The notes: generated by a model from the sequence alone, not told the origin. 17,500 bases of DNA from Penaeus vannamei (GCF_042767895.1 NC_091578.1:32041887-32059386); one strand, 5' to 3'; numbered from the stretch's first letter, positions 1 through 8,600 are shown. A program made the numbers and translations.

Positions 1-37
1 ACAGACTTTTATTATTATTTTTTTTTTTCTTATGACC

Positions 38-652
<615 letters not shown>

Positions 653-795
653 ACTCCGAATAATAACACCGACATATCTTTCCCCCAAACAATAACTCGA
701 CTTTTTTCCCATTCTTTTCTTCCCCTGTGTACCTTAACAATTTTCCCCGTCACTGACATTATGATATACTTATACTTAACGACCGATCTATTTTC
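653..795. other. short unique island, nothing recognised
   Basis: AT-leaning, pyrimidine-biased DNA between the CT array and a C-rich tract. I see no gene, RNA or transposon signature. Confidence 0.5.
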
Positions 796-1162
796 CCACG
801 CCCATCCCCCCCCCCACCCCTCCCTACCTTAATTTTCCAAATTAAATTCGAAATCTTACCTCGTCTCCCCTCCCCCATTACCCCTTTTAACCCATACCTC
901 CCCCTCCACCTCCCCCTCCCCCTACCCCCTCCCTCCTCCCTTGCATTAACCTAACTTCCATTTGTTTTTCTTTTAAAATACGACATTTCTCCTGTCTACA
1001 CTCCCCTCCCCCTCCCCTCCCCTCCCCCTCCCCCTTACCTTCCCATAACCCAAACCTCCCCCCATTACCCCCATACCTCTACCCCCCTCCTTACCCACCC
1101 ATAACCCCAACCTCCCCCCATTACCCCCATACCTCCCCCAATCCCCCCTCTCCCCCTCTTAT
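796..1162 (+). repeat. C-rich low-complexity tract with a 56-bp-period duplication
   Basis: Polypyrimidine DNA made of C runs, CCCCT, CCCCAT and CCTACC, interrupted by AT-richer stretches near 831-870 and 940-985. A 38-base block that starts CCCATAAC and ends CCCCATACCTC occurs at 1042-1079 and 1098-1135 with one visible mismatch. A weaker relative starts near 875. The tract is a diverged C-rich minisatellite. Confidence 0.8.
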
Positions 1163-1345
1163 TAACAGAACCTCCATTTTCCCTCTTTTTTCCTTCATCA
1201 CACTTCGAAAAAACTTCCCGCCAGCCAAAGCGTCTTCGGAGACCATCTCTGCCATCATCGTCCCAACAAGACGGTAATTACTGGGCCAAAGAAAACCCGT
1301 AATTCATATCTAATTACGTGGGTAAATAACGCAAATTCACCCCAC
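1163..1345. other. unique island with TAATTA motifs
   Basis: Mixed-composition sequence without coding signal. TAATTAC occurs at 1275-1281 and 1311-1317 with a TAATTC between them at 1300. TTCCCGCC, an E2F-like core, is at 1215-1222. No gene recognised. Confidence 0.45.
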
Positions 1346-1631
1346 CCCCCACCACCCCCAACTCACAAAGCCCCTCTCTTCCCGTTTACCCCTTTCCCCT
1401 CCCCTCTCTCCTCTCTCCTTCTCCACCTACCACCCTTCACCCACCCTCTCCTTCCCCACTCAACTCCCTCCCCCTCCCCTCCTCCCTCCCACCCCCACTC
1501 AACCCCCACCCTCCCACCATCCTCCCCACCCCCACACTCAAACCTCATCTCCCCCAACACCCCCCAACCCCATCCCCCTCTCTACCCCACCACCCCCTCT
1601 CTACCCCACCCCCACCCCCAACCCCCCCTCA
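1341..1631 (+). repeat. C-rich polypyrimidine tract
   Basis: CCCCACC, CCCTCTCTACCCCACC and TCCTCTC variants in irregular tandem. The minus-strand open frame at 1363-1560 is Gly/Arg/Glu-rich and comes only from this composition. Confidence 0.85.
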
Positions 1632-1865
<234 letters not shown>

Positions 1866-1878
1866 CGCTCCTCGGAAA

Positions 1879-2200
1879 GGGTGGGGGTGGGGGGGGAGGG
1901 AGGGAGAAGAGGATGAGGGGAAGGGTAAAAGGTAGGGAGGAGGAGGAGGAGGAGGGTCAGGAAAATAGGGAGGAAAGGAGAGTGAGGGGAGGGGAGGGAG
2001 AAAGAGCAGGGATAAGGGGGAGGGTAGGGAGGGGAGGGGAGGGGTAGGGTAAGGGGTAGGGAGGGGAGGGGTAAGGGAGTAGGGTTAAGAGGGAGTAGGG
2101 GAGGGAGGGTAGGGTTAAGGGAGGGGGTAGGGAGGAAGGGGTAAGGGTAGGGTAGGGAGGGGGAGGGTAAGGAGGGTAGGGTGAGGGGAGGGGTAAGGGG
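1879..2200 (+). repeat. G-rich degenerate minisatellite, quadruplex-prone
   Basis: Purine-rich array of GGGGAGGG, GGGTAGGG and GGGTAAGG variants, with TTAAG insertions in the second half. The start, 1879-1904, holds five runs of three or more G separated by single bases, an ideal G-quadruplex pattern. Dozens of further G3-G5 runs follow. It is not the arthropod telomere repeat TTAGG. It ends at the hairpin at 2196-2231. Confidence 0.9.
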
Positions 2201-2231
2201 AGTATGGCAGCTCTGATAGCCATACTCCTCT
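2196..2231. repeat. 13-pair inverted repeat (hairpin)
   Basis: AAGGGGAGTATGGC-type left arm (2196-2208) pairs with GCCATACTCCTCT (2219-2231) around a 10-base loop. The innermost ten pairs are perfect; one G-T wobble is followed by two more pairs. It sits exactly where the G-rich array meets unique DNA. No U-run follows in transcript sense, and a terminator is not expected in this eukaryotic context. Confidence 0.7.
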
Positions 2232-2625
2232 GTCTTAATCGGCTAATTGCGAGTTAATTTTCTATCCTCGCCAAACTTTCTCATCGTTATTTTCAAATAT
2301 CAGATTTTTTTGTCTCTCTCTCTCTCTCTCCCTTTTCCTTCCTCCTCCCTCCTCGTCTTCTACTTCCTATCTGGGAAAAGACTAATGCTCCCCTTTTTTC
2401 CACCACCTGCAAATCTTCCTCTATCTCTCCTTTATCACCGTTTATCAAGCCACGCCCGCCCGCCCCCCCTTCCAACCCCCCCCCCCCCCACGCCCATCTT
2501 CCCTCGCCCCGTCCGCCTCGGCAAGGAAGAGTTTCATTAGTAAAGAATACTCTAAATCAGCCGAGAGATAGAGAGAGAACTTTCCAGAAGCTCGTAGAAT
2601 CCGGCTCTTTAAAATCCGACCCCTT
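2232..2625. other. mixed stretch: AT island, CT tract, C14 run, unique DNA
   Basis: It holds an AT-rich island (2232-2310), a (CT)n tract at 2313-2331, C-rich DNA with a C14 run at 2476-2489, and about 100 bases of unique DNA. No gene seen on either strand. Confidence 0.6.
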
Positions 2626-2706
2626 CCCCCCCCATCCTCTCCTCTCCTCCCCCCCCCCCATAACTCGGGAGTGCCGGATGAGCCAATCGCTTTTTTTTTT
2701 TTTTTT
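2626..2706 (+). repeat. C-rich tract, CCAAT motif and T16 run
   Basis: C-rich tract to about 2660, then a short unique spacer, then T16 at 2691-2706. The spacer contains GAGCCAATCGC at 2680-2690, which fits the NF-Y/CCAAT consensus. The GCCAATCGC core recurs at 14791-14799. Isolated CCAAT boxes are weak evidence for function. Confidence 0.55.
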
Positions 2707-2788
2707 ACGAAATCCAATCTGCTATAAATTTTGGCCGAGATGGACCCCGAAAGCAATTAAACGGCGCAAGAAATACCCCCCTTTACGC

Positions 2789-2797
2789 GAGAGAAAG

Positions 2798-2828
<31 letters not shown>

Positions 2829-2866
2829 AAGGGGGTAGAAAAAGAACGAGGAGGGGGGGGGGGGGA
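2789..2866 (+). repeat. 10-bp GA-rich repeat and G13 run
   Basis: About four copies of a unit reading GAGAGAGAAA (2789-2830), then AAGAACGAGGA and a G13 homopolymer at 2853-2865. Arg-Glu open frames here are composition artefacts. Confidence 0.85.
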
Positions 2867-3318
2867 GGATATCGAATACCGCGCCATTGCCTTCCGCGCC
2901 GGGGAGCCATTTTTCTCCCCCGTCCCGCGGTTCATACAAACATAAACAACAATGAAACGTCAGAAAATCGCTATACTCTTATAACATTAAAGGGTGCAAT
3001 GATGACAACGTAACGATACGACAGCTCACGTTAAATCTACATTATCAACATTACGGTAATTTCAAAAATCGTTACAGTGACGTCACCGTGCCATTTTCCC
3101 GCCAAAAAAAGGAGCAAGAAGCCTCCCGCCCTGCCACCTCGCGGCGTTCACCTGCACTACGACCGTCATATACCACTCCTAAATGAGTGTCAGCTGGATA
3201 ATAGGCATATTTACGAGCTAATACACCTCCATAATTCAAGGGCCGCTTCATTAAACCCGCATTACGCGAATTCAAGCTTCAACAAATTGCCAGTCATTTC
3301 CTAAAGGGGAGTTACTGT
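2867..3318. other. unique island, about 450 bp, possibly regulatory
   Basis: The longest non-repetitive stretch in the first 4 kb. Open frames at 3077-3304 (+) and 3072-3275 (-) lie wholly inside it, but neither resembles a family I know, and 70-residue frames are expected by chance. It contains a perfect CRE palindrome and an E2F-like site, listed separately. Confidence 0.5.
3077..3107. promoter_or_regulatory. CRE palindrome next to E2F-like site
   Basis: GTGACGTCAC at 3077-3086 is a perfect 10-base cAMP-response-element palindrome. TTTTCCCGCCAAAA at 3094-3107 matches the bipartite E2F consensus. The two lie within 31 bases in unique sequence. CREB/ATF and E2F binding is family knowledge; activity here is inferred only from the motifs. 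Confidence 0.4.
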
Positions 3319-3391
3319 GTCCCGTCTCCTAACCTCCTTCTCCCTTCTCCCTTCTTCCTCCCTTCTCTCCCTCCTCCTCCCCCTCCCCCCG
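3319..3391 (+). repeat. CCCTTCT/CCCTCC pyrimidine tract
   Basis: Imperfect tandem CTTCTCC and CCTCC units. The rest, up to 3537, is a mixed island with no recognised feature. Confidence 0.8.
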
Positions 3392-3537
3392 TACTAAATT
3401 CACGATAACACCGGTAACGCGGTTATTCTTTTCTATTACCAAAATAGCCGAGGCGATGACGCTGGTAAAAAGAAAAACGGGAGAGAGGAAGAATAAAACC
3501 CTCAAGAGTTTCCCACGCTCTATAAGACTTAGCGAAA

Positions 3538-3835
3538 CGACAATCATGAGAAACGGAGGAGGAGGAGGAGGAGGAACGACAATCATGAGAAACAGGAAGA
3601 GAAAGAGGAGGAGGAGAACAAGGAGGAAGAGAAAGAGGAGGAGGAGGAGGAAGAAGAAGAAGAGGAGGAACGACAATCATGAGAAACGGAGGAGGAAGAG
3701 GACAAGGAGGGAGAAGAGGAAGAACAAGAGGAGCAGGGGGAGGAAGAAGAAGAAGAAGAGGAGGAACGACAACCATGAGAAACGAAGGAAGAAGAAGAAT
3801 AGAAAGAAAAGTAAGAAGAGAAAGAAGAAGACCTC
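3538..3835 (+). repeat. punctuated GGA/GAA array
   Basis: A conserved 17-base block, CGACAATCATGAGAAAC, recurs at 3538, 3577, 3671 and 3767 (the last copy has CAACC for CAATC). The copies are separated by (GGA)n, GAAGAG and GGAAGAA filler of 22, 77 and 79 bases. The later two intervals, 94 and 96, define a repeat unit of about 95 bases. Frames read Arg/Lys/Gly- or Ser-rich peptides. The filler varies in triplet content and the reading phase of the conserved block changes between copies, so it is not a coding repeat. Confidence 0.9.
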
Positions 3836-3870
3836 ACCTCACCTCCCCCTCCCCCTCCCCCCCAACCCGC
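3836..3870 (+). repeat. CCTCACCTCACC / C-rich tract
   Basis: Short pyrimidine tract directly after the GGA array, where the purine strand switches. Confidence 0.75.
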
Positions 3871-4090
3871 AAGTGACTCACCCTCCCGACTCGTGAATCG
3901 CCGCTGCTGTCGTTCCGTGGGTAACAACGACCCGCCATTAGATTATAAAACCCCAAAACAACCTGAGAAAAGCCACGAAGCCGGTCGATAAGAACAGTCT
4001 CCAAGCACGCCCACAAACACACACCTCGGGCGGGCGGTCGACAACCCTCCTCCTTCGCGCCATTGTTCCCCGCGGCAGGTTTCCCGATGG
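3871..4090. other. unique island upstream of the CRE cluster
   Basis: About 220 bases of GC-moderate unique sequence. The minus-strand frame at 3834-4022 shows no family resemblance. Its value is as a flank to the CRE cluster that follows. Confidence 0.5.
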
Positions 4091-4200
4091 TGATGTCACG
4101 TGAAAAAAAATGACGTCACAACAAAAGATGACGTCACACAACCCCCAAAACGCGACGTCATAAAACAACCGTGACGTCATAAAAAAAAAATGGCCGCCAT
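4091..4200. promoter_or_regulatory. cluster of CRE-like sites with E-box and YY1-like motif
   Basis: Three perfect TGACGTCA palindromes lie at 4111-4118, 4129-4136 and 4172-4179. Two one-base variants are TGATGTCA (4091-4098) and CGACGTCA (4153-4160). Successive starts are 20, 18, 24 and 19 bases apart, close to two helical turns. The first overlaps TCACGTGA (4096-4103), a palindromic E-box. GCCGCCAT at 4193-4200 matches the YY1 core. CREB/ATF and bZIP dimers bind TGACGTCA (known). The array could be an enhancer or promoter, or simply a degenerate 20-bp tandem repeat that happens to contain the palindrome. Confidence 0.45.
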
Positions 4201-4214
4201 CGTCCCCACATACG

Positions 4215-4300
4215 AAAAAAAAAAAAAAAAAAAATCACCGACAAAAGAAAGAAAGAAGAAAGAACGACACAACAACAGGAAGAGGAGAGAGAGAGAGAGA
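4215..4300 (+). repeat. A20 run, AAAG and GA repeats
   Basis: A20 at 4215-4234, then GAAA/GAAGAAAG units and a short GA array near 4285-4300. Confidence 0.85.
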
Positions 4301-4500
4301 AAGGAGGTGTCCCGAACCACCTCTTGACATGTGGAAGAGACAGCATTACGACAGCATTTCCTCTCCGGCCGTAAAAGATTAATTAGAAGACAATAAAACG
4401 GAGGCGGGCAGACGGGCGCTTCTGAGGGAACGTCCGCCGCCCTCGAGTGACACGCTCTCACAGCGGGGAGGAAATGCGCGCCGGTGCGGGAGGAGATAAA
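4301..4500. other. unique island, nothing recognised
   Basis: About 200 bases of GC-moderate sequence. GACAGCATT occurs twice 12 bases apart (4338, 4350). The minus-strand open frame 4177-4581 crosses it without resembling a known family. Confidence 0.45.
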
Positions 4501-4875
4501 AAAGATACCCTCACCCCCCCCCCCGCCCAACCGAAAGAAAGAAAAAAAGAAAGTATAAAAGATTCCATCCCTCCCCCCCAAAAAAAAGGAAAAAAAAAAG
4601 AAAAATAAAAAAGATACCCTCCCCCCAAAAAGTAAAAAAAGTTTTTAAATAAGGTTAATAAAAACAATAAAAATGTAAAAAAAAAGTAAAAAAAAAAAAA
4701 AAACATACCCTCCCTCAAAAAAAGTAAAAAAAAGTAAATAAAAAAATTTAAAAGTTAATAAAACCACTGAAAATATTTTATAAATCAATAAAAAGTAAAA
4801 AACTAGTAAAAAAAAAAGTAAATAAAAAAAATCACTATAAAAATATATATCAAAAAAATAAAATCAAAAAAGAGT
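4501..4875 (+). repeat. A-rich diverged tandem repeat
   Basis: A block around ATACCCTCCC recurs at 4505, 4614 and 4705, with a diverged ATTCCATCCCTCC copy at 4562. GTTAATAAAA recurs exactly 100 bases apart at 4654 and 4754. Between them are AAAAGTAAA and poly-A stretches. This is an old, diverged tandem array with a unit of roughly 50-100 bases. Confidence 0.75.
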
Positions 4876-4979
4876 AAAACGACTCACGGCTTGTAAACTC
4901 CACTAACAAAACTTTAATTAAACCGAAAGTACCCTTATATCGCCGGTGATAAGGGTGGCATTACAAGACATTATTTCCC
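4876..4979. other. unique island with small inverted repeat
   Basis: ACCCTTAT (4931-4938) pairs with ATAAGGGT (4949-4956) around a 10-base loop. TTTAATTAAA at 4913-4922 is palindromic. Both are within chance expectation for a window of this size. Confidence 0.45.
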
Positions 4980-5165
4980 CCCGAGGAAGGAAAAGGGTGT
5001 GGGGGTGAGGGGGGGGGGGAGACCATGGGCGTGGAGATGAACAGTAATGAGAAGGTAAAGATGGGCGAGGGAATTGGGCAAATTATGATAATGGATGGAG
5101 ACGAATGAGATGAGAAACGAAGATGAGGAAAAGGATGATGAAGAAGACGAAATGATAAAGTAGTA
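4980..5165 (+). repeat. purine-rich tract with G runs
   Basis: G-rich beginning (about 4995-5020) with several G3-G11 runs able to form a quadruplex, then AGATGAGGA / GATGAAG purine-rich DNA. Confidence 0.75.
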
Positions 5166-5395
5166 GTAATGTTATTGATGATGATAATGGTGGTGATGAT
5201 AATGATGATAATAATAATAACCGCAACAGCAACAATAATAATAATAACAATAATGAAAACAAAAAATAACAATAATAATAACAACAAAATAATAATAACA
5301 ATAATAACAAAAAAAAACAATAACAATAACTACAACAACAACAACAACAACAATAATCATCACAAAAACAACAACAATAAAAAAATAACAAGACC
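5166..5395 (+). repeat. mixed ATG/AAT/AAC triplet array
   Basis: GATGATAAT units grade into AATAATAAC and then ACAACAACA. It is heavily interrupted and therefore probably old. Frames read Asn-, Ile- or Tyr/Cys-rich peptides and are artefacts. The remainder to about 5480 is A-rich with no feature. Confidence 0.9.
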
Positions 5396-5489
5396 CCCAA
5401 AAAAAATCAAAACAAGAATCAACCCAAAACCAACATCAACACGCCAGTAAAAAAAAGCAAGATCAAGAAGATACCGACCAATGAAGACT

Positions 5490-5550
5490 CAAAAGAGAGA
5501 GAGAGAGGGGGAGAGAGGGGAGAAGGGAAGAGGGAGGAGGAGGGAGAGGG

Positions 5551-5639
<89 letters not shown>

Positions 5640-5648
5640 AAAGGAAAA

Positions 5649-5684
<36 letters not shown>

Positions 5685-5765
5685 GAAATAAAGAAAAAGA
5701 GAAAGAAAGAGAGAAAGAAAAAGAAAGAGAAAGAGAGAAAGAGAGAGAAGGAGAGAAAAAAAAGA
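5490..5765 (+). repeat. GA-rich compound array
   Basis: GAGGGG and GGAGG units, a perfect (AG)n of 75 bases at 5554-5628, then (GAAA)n at about 5651-5684 and mixed GAAA/GAGA to 5765. Confidence 0.95.
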
Positions 5766-6000
5766 AATACAAGCAAGGCCAAGACGCTTTCAAGCACGCC
5801 CGCCATCAAGCACTTAGTAAACACATCTTCACGAGGAAAAAAAAAACAAAAACAAAAAAAAACATGCGCCGCCAAGTGTACATGTGTTAATCTTAGAAAT
5901 CTCGACAAGCACAGAGAAAGAAAAATAAAATAAAAAATAAAAAAGAAAGATAATAAAAACGTTCTTACACCTCGTTACCACTCTTAAAACCACAATCTCC
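5766..6000. other. A-rich to unique stretch, nothing recognised
   Basis: A short GC-richer island (about 5770-5835), an A-rich linker with AAAAAC repeats, and another small island. No coding or RNA signal. Confidence 0.45.
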
Positions 6001-6235
6001 GCTCTTCCAAAAAAAAAAAAGAAAAAGAAAAAAAAACTCGCAATGGAGAATTATTTAATGTTCCCCTCCCCAAAAATGAGAGAGAAAAATGGTTAAAAAA
6101 AACAAAAAAACAAAAAAAAGGAAAGAGAAAGACTCGCAATGGAGAATAAATCAAACGTTCCCCCAAAAAATGAGAGAAAGAAAAAATGAAAAAAAAAAAA
6201 AAATCAAAAAATGAAAAAAAAAAAAAAAATGGCCG
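6001..6235 (+). repeat. A-rich 96-bp tandem duplication
   Basis: ACTCGCAATGGAGAAT starts at 6036 and again at 6132, exactly 96 bases apart. Each copy is followed by a TTCCCC-type stretch and then AAAATGAGAGA and poly-A. The tail after the second copy is A13-A17 broken by ATG. Two diverged copies are visible. Confidence 0.85.
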
Positions 6236-6360
6236 CTCTTTTTCTCCCTTGCAAAAGTTCTCATTCCCGACTTGAGGAGAGCATAATGCCTTCATAAATT
6301 ACTCAGGAAGGACGCCCACTACAGACGGAGATTTATGCCGAAGGGCTTAATGAGACTACC
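6236..6360. other. unique island, nothing recognised
   Basis: About 125 bases of balanced composition between an A-rich repeat and a pyrimidine tract. No features seen. Confidence 0.45.
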
Positions 6361-6474
6361 TTTCCTTTCCTTTCTTTTCTTTTCTCTTTCTCTATTTTTC
6401 TTTCTCTCTACACCCCCCTCTCTCCTCTCTCTCTCTCTCTACTTTTCCCTTCCTTTCCTTTCCTTTCCTTTCCT
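6361..6474 (+). repeat. CCTTT and CT pyrimidine repeats
   Basis: Mixed CTTTCC and CTCTCT DNA, ending in about five CCTTT pentamers at 6449-6474 that run directly into the TTC array. Confidence 0.9.
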
Positions 6475-6567
6475 TTCTTCTTCTTCTTCTTCTTCTTCTT
6501 CTTCTTCTTCTTCTTCTTCTTCTTCTTCTTCTTCTTCTTCTTCTTCTTCTTCTTCTTCTTCTTCTTC
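6475..6567 (+). repeat. perfect (TTC)31 microsatellite
   Basis: 93 uninterrupted bases of TTC, GAA on the other strand. The poly-Glu and poly-Ser frames across it are repeat read-through. GAA/TTC arrays of this size can adopt triplex structures (known for the triplet class). Confidence 0.98.
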
Positions 6568-6692
6568 TCTCTTTCTGTCTGTTATATATATATACTTGTC
6601 TATTATTATATTCTTTTGGATTCGTTGGTTCATTCTCATTCTTTGTTTCTGCATTTGTAGTTCTTTTTAATACAACTAAAAACAAAAGCAAG
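6568..6692. other. AT-rich linker
   Basis: T-rich sequence with a short ATATATATA stretch near 6583-6594. No gene seen. Confidence 0.45.
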
Positions 6693-6693
6693 G

Positions 6694-6833
6694 ACACCCC
6701 CCCCACCCACACACAAACACCCCCCCCACCCACACACATACCCCCCCACACCCACAAACACCCACACACACAGCACACAAACACCCCCCCCACACACACC
6801 CACACCCACACACGCACACGCACGCACACACCG
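6694..6833 (+). repeat. C8/CA minisatellite
   Basis: Two adjacent near-identical 23-bp units (6694-6716, 6717-6739) each hold an 8-C run followed by ACCCACACACA. A third, variant copy starts near 6740 and a fourth C8 run is at 6784-6791. The tail is CACACC and CGCACA. The C strand could form an i-motif and the complementary strand a quadruplex. Confidence 0.85.
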
Positions 6834-6839
6834 AGGCAA

Positions 6840-7030
6840 AGATCCCCCATGCCTGCCCATCGACAATATGCCAAGTGTGTCTTATCCGCGCTGCTTATCC
6901 GGTCATTATCCACGAAACAGGTGAGGTGTGAAGGGGATTACCGTTCCCGCGGATTCCAAATTTTAATCCCCCCGTGGCGAATAATTGGTAATTGGAGAGG
7001 GATTAACCTGAGGCATATAATCCCCCTCCT
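6840..7030. promoter_or_regulatory. unique island with homeodomain-type motif cluster
   Basis: TAATCCC, the core bound by Lys50 homeodomain proteins of the Bicoid/Otx/Pitx class, occurs four times: 6934-6940 (-), 6964-6970 (+), 6999-7005 (-) and 7018-7024 (+). Two adjacent TAATTGG cores lie between them at 6982-6988 and 6989-6995. The motifs are seen directly; binding is inferred. CAG/GTGAGG at 6918-6926 resembles a splice donor, and an ATG frame starts at 6849, but no exon is recognisable. The four motifs alternate in orientation and could instead be remnants of inverted repeats. Confidence 0.4.
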
Positions 7031-7344
7031 CCCTCCCCCCTCCCTTATGACCACCCCGTCTATCCCCTTATCTCTCTCCGCCATCCCCAACTTCCTTATC
7101 CTCCCCTCCACCCACCCCAACCCCTCCAACACACCCTCCTCCCTTCCATTCTCCCTCTCCATCCCCAACTTTCATATCCTCCCCTTCCCTAACCCCATCA
7201 CACCCACCTCCCTCCCATCCTCCCCAACCCGTCCTCTAACCCCTACTTCCCCTCCCCCCCTCAACCCCCATCACACCCTCCTCCCTCCCACCTTCCCCAA
7301 CCCCCGTCCTCTCTCCCTCCACTATCCCTTCACATCTTTATCCC
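7025..7344 (+). repeat. C-rich pyrimidine tract
   Basis: CCTCCC, CCCATCACACCC and CCCCAACC variants. Blocks such as CATCACACCCACCTCCCTCC recur loosely. The Pro/Ser-rich + strand frame running through it is a composition artefact. Confidence 0.8.
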
Positions 7345-7449
7345 CTCTCCCTCCTCCTCCTCCCCTCTCCCTCCTCCTCCCCTCTCCCTCCTCCTCCCCT
7401 CTTCCTCCTCCTCCCCTCTCCCTCCTCCTCCCCTCTTCCTCATCCTACC
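7345..7449 (+). repeat. 17-bp minisatellite, six units
   Basis: Unit CTCTCCCTCCTCCTCCC starts at 7345 (this copy has 3 extra bases), 7365, 7382, 7399, 7416 and 7433. The fourth and sixth copies carry CTCTTCC, and the last is degenerate. Confidence 0.85.
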
Positions 7450-7480
7450 CTCCCCTCCTCCCTCCTTCGCTCTACCCTCA

Positions 7481-7974
7481 GGCCATAGGATTTTGTTTCT
7501 ACCTTGTAAGGATTAAAGTACATCTCCTGGAAAATATGTTATCGCCAAACGCTGCAGATTTCCTGACTTGGAATTCTGGAGAAAACTGAATTTTATTTGT
7601 TTCTCTCCCTAACCCTTTATTTTTTAATTCTTTATCTATTTTTTTAGTTTTTAGTTTGTTCGTTTTTGTCTCTAACGCTCTGTCTTTCATAACGAAAAAA
7701 ATATTATCTCGAGAATGCGAAACGAGAAATGTTATGCTTTTTCGTGATACTTTATATTTATTTATTTTTCTTTCTTTTTTAACGAGTGAAACAGACCTGG
7801 ATTTTTTTTATCTCTTTTTTTCCGGGTAAGGTCAATTATTTCGCTTTTTTGGGCACAACACAAAACGATTTTGCTCTCGGCCAATTTCCTCTTAATATTT
7901 CAGCATCACTGACTCAATTTCCTTCTCTCGTGAAGGGAGGCGGTACCAGGAGCATCTCTCCTTCCTCTCCCCCT
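7481..7974. other. AT-rich unique region, about 490 bp
   Basis: T-rich sequence with TTTATTTATTT at about 7757-7767 and several poly-T stretches. Frames on both strands cross it without family resemblance. It may be intronic or intergenic. TAAGGTCA at 7827-7834 is a single nuclear-receptor half-site and not significant alone. Confidence 0.5.
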
Positions 7975-8195
7975 TCCCTCCTTCTCTTTCTCCTCCTCCT
8001 CCTTCTTCTTCTTCTTCTTCTTCTTCTTCTTCTTCTTTTCTTCATCATCATCTTCTTCTTCTTCTTTCTCTTCTTCTTCTTCTTCTTCCTCTTCTTTCTC
8101 TTCTTCTTCTTCTTTTCTTCTTCTTCTTCTTTTCTTCTTTTTCTTCTTTTCTTCTTCTTGTTCTTGTTCTTCTTCTTCTTCTTCTTCTTCCCCTC
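7975..8195 (+). repeat. (TTC)n array, interrupted
   Basis: TTC and CTT triplets with TCC, TCA and TTTTC interruptions. The minus strand reads GAA/GAAG. The Phe/Leu- and Lys/Arg-rich frames are artefacts. Confidence 0.95.
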
Positions 8196-8480
8196 GCTAC
8201 CTATGTTCTTTCCACCCCCTTCTTTTCTCTCCTCTTTCAGCTCGCCCTTCTCCATGCCTCTCACTATCCCCCTCCTTCCAAAATCATTCTTCCTCCATTC
8301 TTTTAGTCTATTCTCTCTTCTCCTTCTTCTTATTGCCATTCTTTCCCCCTCTTTCCTTCCCCTCGCCCTCCTCTTCCCTTCTTGCATGAACCCGAATCCC
8401 TTCCTCGGCTGTATAATCTTTTGCTGTATCAATTACTTGGCATTTTCCACAGTGCATCTTTCAGGGCCAAAGCGACCCCC
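8196..8480. other. pyrimidine-biased stretch and small unique island
   Basis: Irregular CT-rich DNA to about 8385, then a 95-base island of balanced composition. No gene recognised. Confidence 0.45.
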
Positions 8481-8600
8481 CCTTCCTTGGGCTCTCGCTC
8501 CCCTCTCCCCTCCCCTTCCTTGGGGTCTCTCTCCTCTCTCCCCTCTCCCCTCTCCCTGGTTCTCTCCCCTCTCCTCGGTCCTCTCCTCTCCCCTTCCGGC
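8479..8600 (+). repeat. pyrimidine tract with 33-bp duplication
   Basis: CCCCTTCCTTGG occurs at 8479-8490 and 8512-8523, each followed by GGCTCTCGCTCCCC-like sequence, and the tract continues as CTCTCCCC units. Confidence 0.7.

Noticed and set aside
2040..2200. telomere-like repeat
   Set aside because: GGGTAGGG and GGGTTAAG variants are irregular; the arthropod TTAGG unit is not in tandem.
3456..3896. 146-residue Arg/Lys-rich frame with repeated RNDNHEKRR motif
   Set aside because: It reflects the punctuated GGA/GAA array. The conserved block is read in different frames in different copies.
4931..4956. 8-base hairpin with 10-base loop, same layout as the one at 2201-2226
   Set aside because: Several 8-base arms at such spacing are expected by chance in 17.5 kb.
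6392..6913. poly-Glu and Val/Cys-Gly minus-strand frames
   Set aside because: Translation of the GAA and GT/G-rich repeats.
6918..6926. CAGGTGAGG splice donor after an ATG frame at 6849
   Set aside because: No recognisable exon or matching acceptor; common by chance.
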